Shown here one piece after another: positions 43,156 through 52,298 of a stretch of DNA of 59,163 nucleotides. A model generated the notes under the pieces. That model saw only the letters and a program-made list of their open reading frames with translations, was not told the origin of the DNA and did no database searches. The stretch spans positions 1 to 59,163 of the forward strand of contig JAKAKE010000008.1 of assembly GCA_021824625.1 (NCBI GenBank), in the 5' to 3' direction. Origin of the DNA: Bacteroidota bacterium (GTDB taxonomy: Bacteria; Bacteroidota; Ignavibacteria; Kapaibacteriales; UBA2268). Every line of letters starts with the position of its first letter. The first letter of the stretch is position 1. Position numbers and translations under genes: made by a program.

Positions 43156-44187
43156 ATGGTTATTAAAATTATACTGTTTTTCATTGTATTCGTTTTACCA
43201 TATACATTTTATTCACAGAGTGACAGTGATGTCAAACCTCTTTATGAAGTGAATGTATCTAAAAATTTATTAGGCACTGTTATCGAGGCAAAAGTAATTC
43301 ACGAAGATATAAACAAAGCAAAATCATCCCTGTATTTAGCTTTCAAAGAAATTGAAAGAATTGACAGTGCCTATAATCTATATCATACAGGAAGTCCTGT
43401 TTACCTCATTAATTGTAATGCTGGAATAAAAAGCCGGAAAATACCTTATGAAACATTTCAACTAATCAAAAGAGCAACAGAATATTCAAAAAAATACGAA
43501 CAGTTGTTCGACATTACAATTGGCCCAATTTCTGACTTATGGGGATTCAATTCAGAAAACGAAATACAGATTCCTTCAAAATATATTTTGGATTCATTAT
43601 TAAAACTTGTTGATTATCGAAATATTATTTTAAATGACAAAGACACATCTGTATTTCTTAAGAACAAAAGAATGATGCTCGATTTGGGAGGTATAGCAAA
43701 AGGTTTTGCTGTAGATAGGGCATCAGCAATAATTAAGGGATTAGGTATAAACAACTTTTTAATAAATGCAGGTGGCGATATTTGTGTTCATGGTAAAAAC
43801 AGAAAAAATGAGCCCTGGGCAATTGGGATAAAACATCCAAGAAAGACTGATTCTCTGCTTGCAAGTTTTAATGCAACTAATACCTGCATTGCCACAAGCG
43901 GCGATTACGAAAGATATATTGATATTGATGGAATAAGGTATCATCATATATTATATCCAAAAACCGGAATGCCCGGATGGAAGAGCCGGAGCGTTACAGT
44001 ATTGTTTAACACAACAGAAGAAGCAACCGTACTTGCGAAATATATTTTTTTAATCGGATACAAAAAATTCGAAAGGTTGAGTTTATCAAAAGAAATTAAA
44101 TATTTCATTGTAGATAATGAAGGAAAAATCAGTTACAGCAATTCACTACTCAAAGAAAATTCAATTAAAATATTTGAGAAAAAATAG
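43156..44187 (+). CDS. apbE: FAD:protein FMN transferase ApbE
   Basis: 343 residues with a signal peptide (to about residue 20). ApbE motifs: IDSAYNLYHTGSPVYLIN, GPISDLWGFN, MLDLGGIAKGFAVDRASAII, INAGGDICVHG, IATSGDYERY, HHILYPKTGMP and SVTVLFNTTEEATVLAKYIFLIG. The enzyme cleaves FAD and attaches FMN to a Thr/Ser of exported acceptor proteins. The only candidate acceptor motif I found in this operon is in the DUF4266 protein. It ends 2 nt before the convergent nuoF stop. Confidence 0.95.
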   Translation: MVIKIILFFIVFVLPYTFYSQSDSDVKPLYEVNVSKNLLGTVIEAKVIHEDINKAKSSLYLAFKEIERIDSAYNLYHTGSPVYLINCNAGIKSRKIPYETFQLIKRATEYSKKYEQLFDITIGPISDLWGFNSENEIQIPSKYILDSLLKLVDYRNIILNDKDTSVFLKNKRMMLDLGGIAKGFAVDRASAIIKGLGINNFLINAGGDICVHGKNRKNEPWAIGIKHPRKTDSLLASFNATNTCIATSGDYERYIDIDGIRYHHILYPKTGMPGWKSRSVTVLFNTTEEATVLAKYIFLIGYKKFERLSLSKEIKYFIVDNEGKISYSNSLLKENSIKIFEKK

Positions 44188-44189
44188 CA

Positions 44190-45518
44190 CTACGATGCTT
44201 GAAGCAAAGTATCAGCACTGCTTCTCTTTCCATGAACTATGTTAGGTGCGATGAATGTTCTTTTCTCTTTAACTGCTTTTTCAAATTCATCTCTGAACCT
44301 GGTAACAAAGCCGCGAACGGGCCATGCGGCGGCATCACCTAATGCACAAATAGTATTTCCCTCGATATTATTTGCAATAGAAACTAATAAATCAAGGTCT
44401 TTAGATGTTGCATCACCGGATTCGATTCTGCGTAAAACATTTTCCATCCAGCCGCATCCTTCACGACAGGGTGTGCATTGTCCGCAGGATTCATGATGAT
44501 AGAAATGTGCTATTCTCAATGTTGCTTTTACAATGTCAGTGTCTTCATCCATGACAATAATTCCACCTGTGCCGATGTGTGTCCCGAGAACCTTCAATGA
44601 CTCTTCATCCATCTTGACACCTTCAATTTCATCTCCCCGCAGTGGAGGCATTGATGAACCGCCCGGAATTACTGCTTTAATTTTTTTATTATTTTTAACT
44701 CCGCCGCAATAATTAAAAATAATATCAGTAAGAAGTGTACCTGTTGGAAGTTCAAATACCCCTGGTTTATTCACATGTCCACTTACACCGAAAAGAAGTG
44801 TTCCCGGATGTCCCGGTGCTCCTATTTTTGCGAAATTATCTCCGCCCATTTTTAAAATAGGTGTAACAGTAGAAATAGTTTCAACATTATTTACTGTTGT
44901 CGGCATATCCCAAAGTCCGCGTTGTGCAGGGAAAGGTGGTTTAACACGCGGATAGCCTCTATCGCCTTCGATGGATGTCATCAACGAGGTTTCTTCACCG
45001 CAGATGTATGCACCTGCACCTTTGTGAACATATATATCGAGACAATAATTATTTCCGAATGTTTCCTTCATTTTTTGTCCGATAAATCCTTTTGAATAAG
45101 CATCATCAATTGCATTTTGCATTAGATTTATCCATTTGTGATATTCACCGCGAATATAAATATATGCGGCATTGATTCCCATTGCATAACCTGATATTAA
45201 AATACCTTCAATCAATTGATGAGGATTGCGTTCGAATATTTGCCTGTCTTTGAATGAGCCGGGTTCTGATTCATCGCCATTGACAGCGAGATATTTCGGT
45301 TTATCCGAGCCTTTAGGCATGAATGTCCATTTCAAGCCTGTTGGGAATGCGGCACCGCCTCTGCCTCGAAGCCCTGACTTTCTTACTTCATTTGTAACAT
45401 CATCCGGTGACATTTTAATGGCTTTGCGATATGTCTCATAGCCGCCGTTGGCTAAGTAAACATCTAACTTATGATAATCAGGTATATCGTGCAATATCAA
45501 TCTTAGCGTATCATTCAT
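44190..45518 (-). CDS. nuoF: NADH-quinone oxidoreductase subunit F
   Basis: A 442-residue complex I subunit. FMN site GLRGRGGAAFPTGLKW, NADH-binding GAGAYICGEETSLMTSIEG and 4Fe-4S site HESCGQCTPCREG plus a fourth Cys in NTICALGDAAAWP. It takes electrons from NADH at the tip of the peripheral arm. No nuoE, nuoG or other complex I gene lies in the window, so it is orphaned from the usual cluster. A minus-strand TAATTTTG lies at 45548-45555 upstream as a possible -7 element. Confidence 0.96.
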   Translation of the reverse strand: MNDTLRLILHDIPDYHKLDVYLANGGYETYRKAIKMSPDDVTNEVRKSGLRGRGGAAFPTGLKWTFMPKGSDKPKYLAVNGDESEPGSFKDRQIFERNPHQLIEGILISGYAMGINAAYIYIRGEYHKWINLMQNAIDDAYSKGFIGQKMKETFGNNYCLDIYVHKGAGAYICGEETSLMTSIEGDRGYPRVKPPFPAQRGLWDMPTTVNNVETISTVTPILKMGGDNFAKIGAPGHPGTLLFGVSGHVNKPGVFELPTGTLLTDIIFNYCGGVKNNKKIKAVIPGGSSMPPLRGDEIEGVKMDEESLKVLGTHIGTGGIIVMDEDTDIVKATLRIAHFYHHESCGQCTPCREGCGWMENVLRRIESGDATSKDLDLLVSIANNIEGNTICALGDAAAWPVRGFVTRFRDEFEKAVKEKRTFIAPNIVHGKRSSADTLLQAS

Positions 45519-45626
45519 ATTTCATTATCCATTTTAAACACAATATTCAAAATTAATTTTTTTCTCATCAATAATAAAATACTTTAAGGTTTTTTATATT
45601 AATTCATCATTCATAATTCAAAATTT

Positions 45627-46310
45627 TTATTTTGGAATTGGAACCGAATTCATCCTCCCCTGAATGAACCTCACTCTATTCTCAATATAATTAGTTGGAG
45701 CGGCTGGTGACCACCTCCTTGGATTAGGAAGCACAGCACCTAATAAAGCCGCCTGACGTCTTGTCAAATCTTTTGCAGATTCATGAAAATACTCCTGTGA
45801 TGCCGCTTCAACACCATAAATACCGTCGCCAAATTCAACAATATTGACATATACTTCGATGATTCTCTTTTTTCCCCAAATGAATTCAATCAAATACGTA
45901 AAGTAAACTTCCAATCCTTTTCTCACATAATTTCTTCCATGCCATAGAAATGCATTCTTTGCAGTTTGCATTGTTATCGTACTTGCACCGTGTGTCTTTT
46001 TCCCTTTATGAATTTCATTATATCTTTGTGCGGTTCTGACAGCTTTCCAGTCAATCCCTTCATGCCTCATAAATCTTGCATCCTCGCCTGAAATCACAGC
46101 CCTGAACATATTCGGTGAAATATCATCATATGATACCCACGAGTATGTAATTCCAACAATTTTTCCTTCAAATAATCCTTCAAACACCCTGATAATCATA
46201 ACAGGTGTAACGGGTGGAGGCACAAATTTATAAATTACAACAATTAAAATTGAATAAATAAAAAAACTTACAACACACCAAAATAGAATTTTAAATAATC
46301 TCTTAATCAT
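45627..46310 (-). CDS. mtgA: Monofunctional peptidoglycan glycosyltransferase
   Basis: 227 residues with an N-terminal membrane helix and a GT51 domain: VISGEDARFMRHEGIDWKAV (catalytic Glu), GASTITMQTAKNAFLWHGRNYVRKGLE, KRIIEVYVNIVEFGDGIYGVEAASQEYF and QAALLGAVLPNPRRWSP. It polymerises lipid II into glycan chains and lacks a transpeptidase domain. A minus-strand TAATTTTG at 46351-46358 is a possible -7 element. The gap 45519-45626 to nuoF is AT-rich with nothing supported. Confidence 0.93.
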   Translation of the reverse strand: MIKRLFKILFWCVVSFFIYSILIVVIYKFVPPPVTPVMIIRVFEGLFEGKIVGITYSWVSYDDISPNMFRAVISGEDARFMRHEGIDWKAVRTAQRYNEIHKGKKTHGASTITMQTAKNAFLWHGRNYVRKGLEVYFTYLIEFIWGKKRIIEVYVNIVEFGDGIYGVEAASQEYFHESAKDLTRRQAALLGAVLPNPRRWSPAAPTNYIENRVRFIQGRMNSVPIPK

Positions 46311-46386
46311 AATTGAACTGATAAATTAAACTTATCCATGAATATTATTTCAAAATTAAACATTTCTTTCATTAATAATTAACTAC

Positions 46387-46420
46387 AATTCGTAATTCAT
46401 AATTCGTAATTCGTAATTAA
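46387..46420. repeat. AATTCGTAATT border-repeat cluster at queA 3' end
   Basis: Repeats of AATTCGTAATT/AATTCATAATT overlap the queA stop. Related clusters lie at 3813-3843, 18171-18184, 18855-18868, 41212-41240, 47835-47868, 56316-56354 and 57393-57427, nearly all at gene borders. Confidence 0.7.
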
Positions 46421-47728
46421 AGAAGAGTCTCCGTAGCTCAGGAAACGGTAATCATTATTTAATGCGTAATCATAAATCTCTTTCCAGAACTCTTTACCGG
46501 CAAATGCAGCTACGAGCAGTACCAGAGTGCTTTTTGGAAGGTGATAATTTGTTATCAAACTATTAACAATTTTAAATTTATATCCTGGTAAGATGAATAA
46601 ACTTGTTTTTGCTGTAAATTCTTTCAAATTATTTTCTGATATATAAAGTAATATCGCTCCTAATGCTTCAATTTCAGTAGGAAGCTTAATATTATTTGCA
46701 ATTTCATAAGATTCCCATTGCTCCAATGTTTGAATGTCATCAGCATTTATATTTTTGTTTAATATTAATTTGCATCCGAACCAGTACAAAGATTCCAATG
46801 TTCGCAGAGTAGTCGTACCGGTCGCAATAATTCTATTATTTTCCGATTTACTATAGTTGGATATTGAATTATTCTCTGTATTTTTCAAATATTGAATTAT
46901 ATTTTCAAGTGTATGTTTGGTTACCGATATTCTCTCTGAGTGCATCTCATGTTTATTAACATCATCAACATCAATTGGTTTAAAGGTACCGGGACCAACA
47001 TGTAAAACAATATTTTCTGTTTTAATATTTTTCTTGTTGAGTTGCTTTATTATTTCATCAGTAAAATGGAAACCGGCAGTTGGTGCAGCTACCGAGCCAT
47101 TCGATTGCGCATATACTGTCTGATACCAATGTTTATCCTCTAATTTTATGTTACGGTTGATATAGGGTGGTAAAGGTACATTTCCGATTTTAATTAATAC
47201 ATCCGAGAATGTAAGATTTTCAGGTAACCAGTAAAATTTAACTATGGCTTCGTTTTGTCTTCTGTTAATAATCGCAGCTTTTAAAATAATTTCATTCTCA
47301 AAATTTACAGATAAATTCATTCCTTCTTTAATTCTTTTACCACCCACAAAACATAGCCAACAACATTCGCCCTTTAAGCTAAGTGCAATCTGCGGGCCTG
47401 TATTTTTTCCCGCTTTATTAAAGTGGGATTCAGCGAGATTTTCAATAACAGGTTCAATCAAAAGCAGCTCAACCAATCCACCCGTTGCTTTATTTAATAA
47501 TAGCCTTGCCGGAATAACTTTGGTTGTATTAAATACAAGTAATGAATCAGCTGGTATTAAATCAGGTAATTGTAAAAATTTGTGGTGTGAAATTTTCTTA
47601 GTTTTTGAATCAGCAAATAACAATTTACTACTTGAACGTTCTTCTAATGGATATTCAGCAATTTTATTATGCGGCAATTCATAATTATAATCATCAATAT
47701 TTATTTTTGGTATATATTCAGCCTGCAT
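46397..47728 (-). CDS. queA: S-adenosylmethionine:tRNA ribosyltransferase-isomerase
   Basis: A 443-residue queuosine enzyme, longer than the usual 340-360 because of Asn-rich insertions (about 290-310). Landmarks: YELPHNKIAEYPLEERSSSKLL, FNTTKVIPARLLLNK, AAPTAGFHFTDEIIKQL, HVGPGTFKPI, RIIATGTTTLRTLESL and SLITNYHLPKSTLVLLVAAF. ATG 47728 (MQAEYIPKIN) or 47740 are both possible. A TTG at 47758 is unlikely. The last six residues (ITNYEL) are read from an AATTCGTAATT border repeat. No preQ1-type element was found upstream. Confidence 0.93.
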   Translation of the reverse strand: MQAEYIPKINIDDYNYELPHNKIAEYPLEERSSSKLLFADSKTKKISHHKFLQLPDLIPADSLLVFNTTKVIPARLLLNKATGGLVELLLIEPVIENLAESHFNKAGKNTGPQIALSLKGECCWLCFVGGKRIKEGMNLSVNFENEIILKAAIINRRQNEAIVKFYWLPENLTFSDVLIKIGNVPLPPYINRNIKLEDKHWYQTVYAQSNGSVAAPTAGFHFTDEIIKQLNKKNIKTENIVLHVGPGTFKPIDVDDVNKHEMHSERISVTKHTLENIIQYLKNTENNSISNYSKSENNRIIATGTTTLRTLESLYWFGCKLILNKNINADDIQTLEQWESYEIANNIKLPTEIEALGAILLYISENNLKEFTAKTSLFILPGYKFKIVNSLITNYHLPKSTLVLLVAAFAGKEFWKEIYDYALNNDYRFLSYGDSSLITNYEL

Positions 47729-47869
47729 AATTAGTCCCATTATTGTTCCCCATATCAAAGAGCCTGTCCTGAGTATATGGAAGGAGGGGAAGGTGGTTGT
47801 TTGGGATAGAATTATTTAATAAATATAAAACCTCAATTCGTAATTCGTAATTCATAATTAGTAATTGAT

Positions 47870-50800
47870 TTACTGGTTTCTTCCGTGACAATGTTTATAT
47901 TTTTTCCCACTTCCGCAGGGACAAGGTTCATTCCTGCCAATCTCTTTTTCTGTCTTCTTGAAAGTTCTGACTTTCTGTTGAGAATCAACACTCTGGGTTC
48001 CGCCGTCTCTACCGCCTCCCTGCTGTAAAAAAGCGGGTGTTTCTGTTGGATGAGAGAATTGCATTGCCGCAGTATTTACCATGCTTGACCTCCTCAATCT
48101 AGGGATGCCGTCAGCTCCCACTTCTGCATCTCTTGGTGCCGCTCCCTTAACTCTGACTTGTCTTTCGACAACCTGAGGGAAGTATTTGAATGCAAAATTC
48201 ACTGATGCTGTATTAATATCTTTTATTAATTCCATGAATTGTGAAAATGCTTCTCCCTTGTATTCCAGCAATGGGTCTTTCTGTCCGTAAGCACGAAGGT
48301 GAATACCTTCCTTGAGTTCATCCATCACTCTCAAATGCTCGCGCCATTTCTCGTCAATTGTCTGAAGAACAGCTACCCGCTCGAGGTGTCCCATAAATTC
48401 CGAGCCAAGTGTATCTTCTTTTCTTTTGTAAAATTTATCAGCAGATTCAAGAATTTTATTAACACAATCTTCCGCTTTCATGCTTTCCAATTCATCGGCT
48501 GAAATATTAACATCACAAAGCAAAGTTGTTCTGACTGTTCTTTTCAATCCATCAATATCATTTTCAGGGTGGAATTCCTCATACCAGATTTGGGCTAATT
48601 CTTCAATATAACTGAATAGTTCACCTTTCATTCTTTCACCTCTCAAAGCGGCACGTCTTCTGTTATATATCACCTCCCTTTGCTGATTCATTACATTGTC
48701 ATATTCAAGAAGCCTTTTCCTGATACCAAAATTATTTTCTTCAACTTTTCTTTGAGCCCGCTCGACAGATTTAGACATCATTGAATGTTGTATCGGCTCT
48801 CCGTCGGGTATCTTCATCCTTTGCATTATTCCTGCAACCCTGTCTCCTCCGAAAAGCCTCATCAAATTGTCTTCAAGAGAGATAAAAAATTGAGATGAGC
48901 CGGGGTCACCCTGCCTGCCTGAACGTCCCATCAACTGCCTGTCAATTCTCCTTGCATCATGCCTTTCTGTTCCAACAATGGCAAGTCCTCCGTTTTTCCT
49001 GACATCATTGTCAAGCTTAATATCTGTTCCCCTGCCAGCCATGTTTGTTGCAATTGTAACTGAACCCTTTTTACCCGCCTGGGCTATTATTTCTGCTTCT
49101 CTTTGATGTTGTTTTGCATTTAGTACATTATGATGGATTCCTTTTCTTTTTAACATCTTGCTGAGCAGTTCAGAAACTTCAACTGATGCCGTACCGACAA
49201 GTGTCGCCCTGCCATCCTTAAGAAGCTTCTCTATTTCATCTATAATAGAATTATATTTTTCCCTTTTTGTCTTATATATATAATCATCATGGTCAGTCCT
49301 GACTATTGGTTTGTTTGTTGGTATAACAATTACATCGAGGTTGTAAATTTTAATAAATTCTGAGGCTTCGGTTTCTGCTGTACCCGTCATGCCTGCAAGC
49401 TTTTTGTAGAGTCTGAAATAATTTTGCAGGGTAATGGTAGCAAGTGTTTGAGTGTCTCTTTCGACTTTTACATTTTCTTTCGCTTCAATTGCCTGATGTA
49501 ATCCTTCTGAATATCTTCTTCCGTCAAGAATTCTACCTGTATGCTCATCCACAATCATGATTTTATCATCCTGGATGACATACTCGACATCCTTTTCGTA
49601 AAGTGAGTATGCCCTCAGTAATTGTGAGATAGTATGAATCCTATCACTTCTTTCGGCATACAGAACATTTATTTCATCAATTTTTTTCTGCTTTTCATCT
49701 GGAGTTAATTCTGTTTCGTTTTCAAGCATGCTCAATTGGGATGCAATATCAGGTATGACAAACATATCCGGTTCTTCTTGAGCAGAGCACATAAGTTGTC
49801 TGCCTTTATCATGAATATCAATGTTGTGGTTCTTTTCATCAATTGTATAAAATAGTTCCTCATCTATCTCATGCATCCTTTGTCCCTGGTCCCGGAGATA
49901 AAGGAGTTCGGTATTTCTCATCAGCTTCAAATTGTCAGGTTCCTGGAGAAGCTTCATCAACTTTTTATGTTTTGGCAAACCTCGGAATGAGCGTAATAAG
50001 TTAACACCGGCCTGGTCAATGTCTTCCTTTTTTTCGCTTTTTAACAACTCCTCAGCTTCTTGTGCAATTTTGTTAATAAGCTTCGTTTGTGCATCAACCA
50101 ACCTTTTTACTCTTGGATTCATCTCATCAAATTTTTGGTCAGACTGGCCGACAGGCCCTGATATTATCAAGGGTGTTCTGGCTTCGTCAATCAGAACAGA
50201 ATCAACTTCGTCAACTATTGCATACCAATGCTCACGCTGAACCATCTGTTCAGCTTCGACAACCATATTATCCCGAAGGTAATCGAAACCAAATTCATTA
50301 TTGGTTCCATAAGTAATGTCCAAATTGTAAATCTTTGCTCTTTCATCATTGTCCATATTCGACTGTATAGCACCCACAGTCAGTCCAAGAAAATCAAAAA
50401 TTGGCTTCATCCATTCGGAATCACGTTTTGCAAGGTAATCATTTACTGTTACAAGGTGAACTCCCTTCCCTGCAAGAGCATTCAGGTACATTGGCAGTAC
50501 GGCAACAAGTGTTTTACCTTCACCTGTAGCCATTTCTGAAATGAAGCCTTTATGCAATACAACTCCTCCGATAAGCTGGACATCATAAGGTACCATGTCC
50601 CAGACAGCCGGCTGACCTGCATATTCATACCTGTACATTCTTTCTTTTAATCTGCGGCATGTTTCTCTGACTACTGCAAATGCTTCGGGAAGTATATCAT
50701 CCAAAACAGAATTAATAGTCTTAAAAAGCTCTTTATTAAGTTGCTTTATTCGGTCATTAATGTCCTGAATTTCATCTCCAATCAGGGCTTCATTTCTTAA

Positions 50801-51013
50801 TTTATTATGTAAAGTCTCTATTTCGTCTTCTATTTCCCGGGTATTTTCTTTGATAATTGCTTTAAATTCAAAGGTTTTACCACTTAATTCCTCGTCATTC
50901 AATTCACTTAAACCGGCATATATTTCATTGATTTGCTCAATAATTGGTACAATTTTTTTTAAATCTTTTTCGCTCTTAGAACCAAATAATTTTGTTAATA
51001 TAGTGTTTATCAT
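47870..51013 (-). CDS. secA: Preprotein translocase motor ATPase SecA
   Basis: 1047 residues, about 150 longer than E. coli SecA with Bacteroidota-type insertions. NBD1 has Walker A ATGEGKTLVA, then HLVTVNDYLAKRD and VDEVDSVLIDEARTPLIISGP. NBD2 has TNMAGRGTDIKL and GTERHDARRIDRQLMGRSGRQGDPG. The C-terminus ends in the zinc SEC-C motif EPCPCGSGKKYKHCHG. It drives proteins through SecYEG. ATG 51013 (MINTILTKLFGS) is the family start. A longer frame from 51088 adds unrelated residues. Confidence 0.97.
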   Translation of the reverse strand: MINTILTKLFGSKSEKDLKKIVPIIEQINEIYAGLSELNDEELSGKTFEFKAIIKENTREIEDEIETLHNKLRNEALIGDEIQDINDRIKQLNKELFKTINSVLDDILPEAFAVVRETCRRLKERMYRYEYAGQPAVWDMVPYDVQLIGGVVLHKGFISEMATGEGKTLVAVLPMYLNALAGKGVHLVTVNDYLAKRDSEWMKPIFDFLGLTVGAIQSNMDNDERAKIYNLDITYGTNNEFGFDYLRDNMVVEAEQMVQREHWYAIVDEVDSVLIDEARTPLIISGPVGQSDQKFDEMNPRVKRLVDAQTKLINKIAQEAEELLKSEKKEDIDQAGVNLLRSFRGLPKHKKLMKLLQEPDNLKLMRNTELLYLRDQGQRMHEIDEELFYTIDEKNHNIDIHDKGRQLMCSAQEEPDMFVIPDIASQLSMLENETELTPDEKQKKIDEINVLYAERSDRIHTISQLLRAYSLYEKDVEYVIQDDKIMIVDEHTGRILDGRRYSEGLHQAIEAKENVKVERDTQTLATITLQNYFRLYKKLAGMTGTAETEASEFIKIYNLDVIVIPTNKPIVRTDHDDYIYKTKREKYNSIIDEIEKLLKDGRATLVGTASVEVSELLSKMLKRKGIHHNVLNAKQHQREAEIIAQAGKKGSVTIATNMAGRGTDIKLDNDVRKNGGLAIVGTERHDARRIDRQLMGRSGRQGDPGSSQFFISLEDNLMRLFGGDRVAGIMQRMKIPDGEPIQHSMMSKSVERAQRKVEENNFGIRKRLLEYDNVMNQQREVIYNRRRAALRGERMKGELFSYIEELAQIWYEEFHPENDIDGLKRTVRTTLLCDVNISADELESMKAEDCVNKILESADKFYKRKEDTLGSEFMGHLERVAVLQTIDEKWREHLRVMDELKEGIHLRAYGQKDPLLEYKGEAFSQFMELIKDINTASVNFAFKYFPQVVERQVRVKGAAPRDAEVGADGIPRLRRSSMVNTAAMQFSHPTETPAFLQQGGGRDGGTQSVDSQQKVRTFKKTEKEIGRNEPCPCGSGKKYKHCHGRNQ

Positions 51014-51112
51014 TATTGTAATATGTTTTATTTTAATGAATAATTTTAATTTATTGTTGACGTAAATCTTTATTATGTATTTAGACAATATTTTATTTTG
51101 TTAATTAAATCT

Positions 51113-51811
51113 ATGAAACAGGCTGATTTCAGACAAGTAGAAAAAAGTATCACAAGATTGATTAGAACAAATCGCAAGACGATGGTTATTGTCATTGAGA
51201 ATGATGCATCGGTAACTGTCAGAGTACCCAAAAGAGTATCAAAAAAAGAAATATTTGATTTCGTAAAAAGCAAGCGGGACTGGATTGCCGAAAAACAGAG
51301 GGAAGCCGCTCATAAAGCACGTCAGGCAAGGGCAAAGCGTTTTATTGAAGGTGAAATGTTTTTATATTTAGGTAAATCATATCCTTTGGTTATTACCGAT
51401 GAAACTTCTTATGCTTTAAGATTCGGTAAATCTAATTTCATCCTTCACACTAAATGCCGGCATGATGCAAAAAATATTTTTATAAAATGGTATAAAAGAA
51501 TTGCTCTGAAATATTTTACCGATAGAATTAATTATTATTCTCAATTGATGGGAATTCGTTATAAATACATAAAAATTAATAATGCTCAAAGCAGATGGGG
51601 TTCCTGTGGATTGAAAGGTACTATCAATTTCACATGGCGGCTTATTCTTGCTCCTCCTGATGTTGTTGATTATGTCGTTGTTCACGAATTAGCACATTTA
51701 AAAGAATTAAATCATTCACCCCGTTTTTGGAATATTGTAAAATCTATATATCCTGATTTTCTGTCAGCAAGGAAATGGCTGAGCGATAACGGCCATATTT
51801 TAAATATTTAA
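51113..51811 (+). CDS. YgjP-like M48-type metallopeptidase (DUF45)
   Basis: 232 residues. The zinc site VVHELAHLKELNHSPRFWNIV gives HELAH plus the third ligand His in NHSP. The characteristic NAQSRWGSCGLKGTINFTWRLI is upstream. N-terminal VRVPKRVSKKEIFDFVKSKRDWIAEKQ is the usual lead. It belongs to the SprT/YgjP group of putative peptidases with no known substrate. ATG 51113 is preferred over the TTG at 51098. Divergent from secA with about 100 bp between. Confidence 0.88.
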   Translation: MKQADFRQVEKSITRLIRTNRKTMVIVIENDASVTVRVPKRVSKKEIFDFVKSKRDWIAEKQREAAHKARQARAKRFIEGEMFLYLGKSYPLVITDETSYALRFGKSNFILHTKCRHDAKNIFIKWYKRIALKYFTDRINYYSQLMGIRYKYIKINNAQSRWGSCGLKGTINFTWRLILAPPDVVDYVVVHELAHLKELNHSPRFWNIVKSIYPDFLSARKWLSDNGHILNI

Positions 51812-51882
51812 GAGCTATTAAAATTTAACTAAAGTGTTTGCCGTTACTCTGTTTTTTCATAATGTATTTTGATTATTGATTT

Positions 51883-52194
51883 ATGTTTATTAAGCATTTA
51901 TACGGTAAATTCATTGAAAAGGATTTACCTTTGGGGGACCAGCTTGCTGCTGCACGTTCTATTTTGGCTAACGAAAGGACATATCTTTCATATCAGAGAA
52001 CTGCTATAACCATATTGATTGCAGGCTTGACTTTTATCCGGTTTTTTGAAGTTATATGGATTGTAATAATAGGCTGGCTTTTTTTACCGGCAGCTGTCCT
52101 TACAATGATTCTTGGTTCATACAGATATTTGAAAATGAGGGATTTAATAGAACATATAGAACATAATTCTGTTGGAAATAATATTAAAAATTAA
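51883..52194 (+). CDS. DUF202-family small membrane protein
   Basis: 103 residues. DPRSxLANERTYLSxxR-type motif AARSILANERTYLSYQRTAITI and two hydrophobic helices (about 42-60 and 66-85). DUF202 proteins are small inner-membrane proteins of unknown role. The next 104 bp (52195-52298) up to the helicase stop hold a short GCAGTAAACTGC palindrome and nothing else seen. Confidence 0.82.
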   Translation: MFIKHLYGKFIEKDLPLGDQLAAARSILANERTYLSYQRTAITILIAGLTFIRFFEVIWIVIIGWLFLPAAVLTMILGSYRYLKMRDLIEHIEHNSVGNNIKN

Positions 52195-52298
52195 TAAATA
52201 AATGAACTGCAAAGAAGCAAGTTTCGGAGTATCTAAATATTTTAGTAAATTCTATTTTTTCGCAGTAAACTGCAGGGAATTAACCCACAATCATGGGA

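Noticed and set aside
47729..47869. preQ1 riboswitch upstream of queA
   Set aside because: No preQ1 aptamer pattern was found. The gap has repeats and a purine-rich stretch only.
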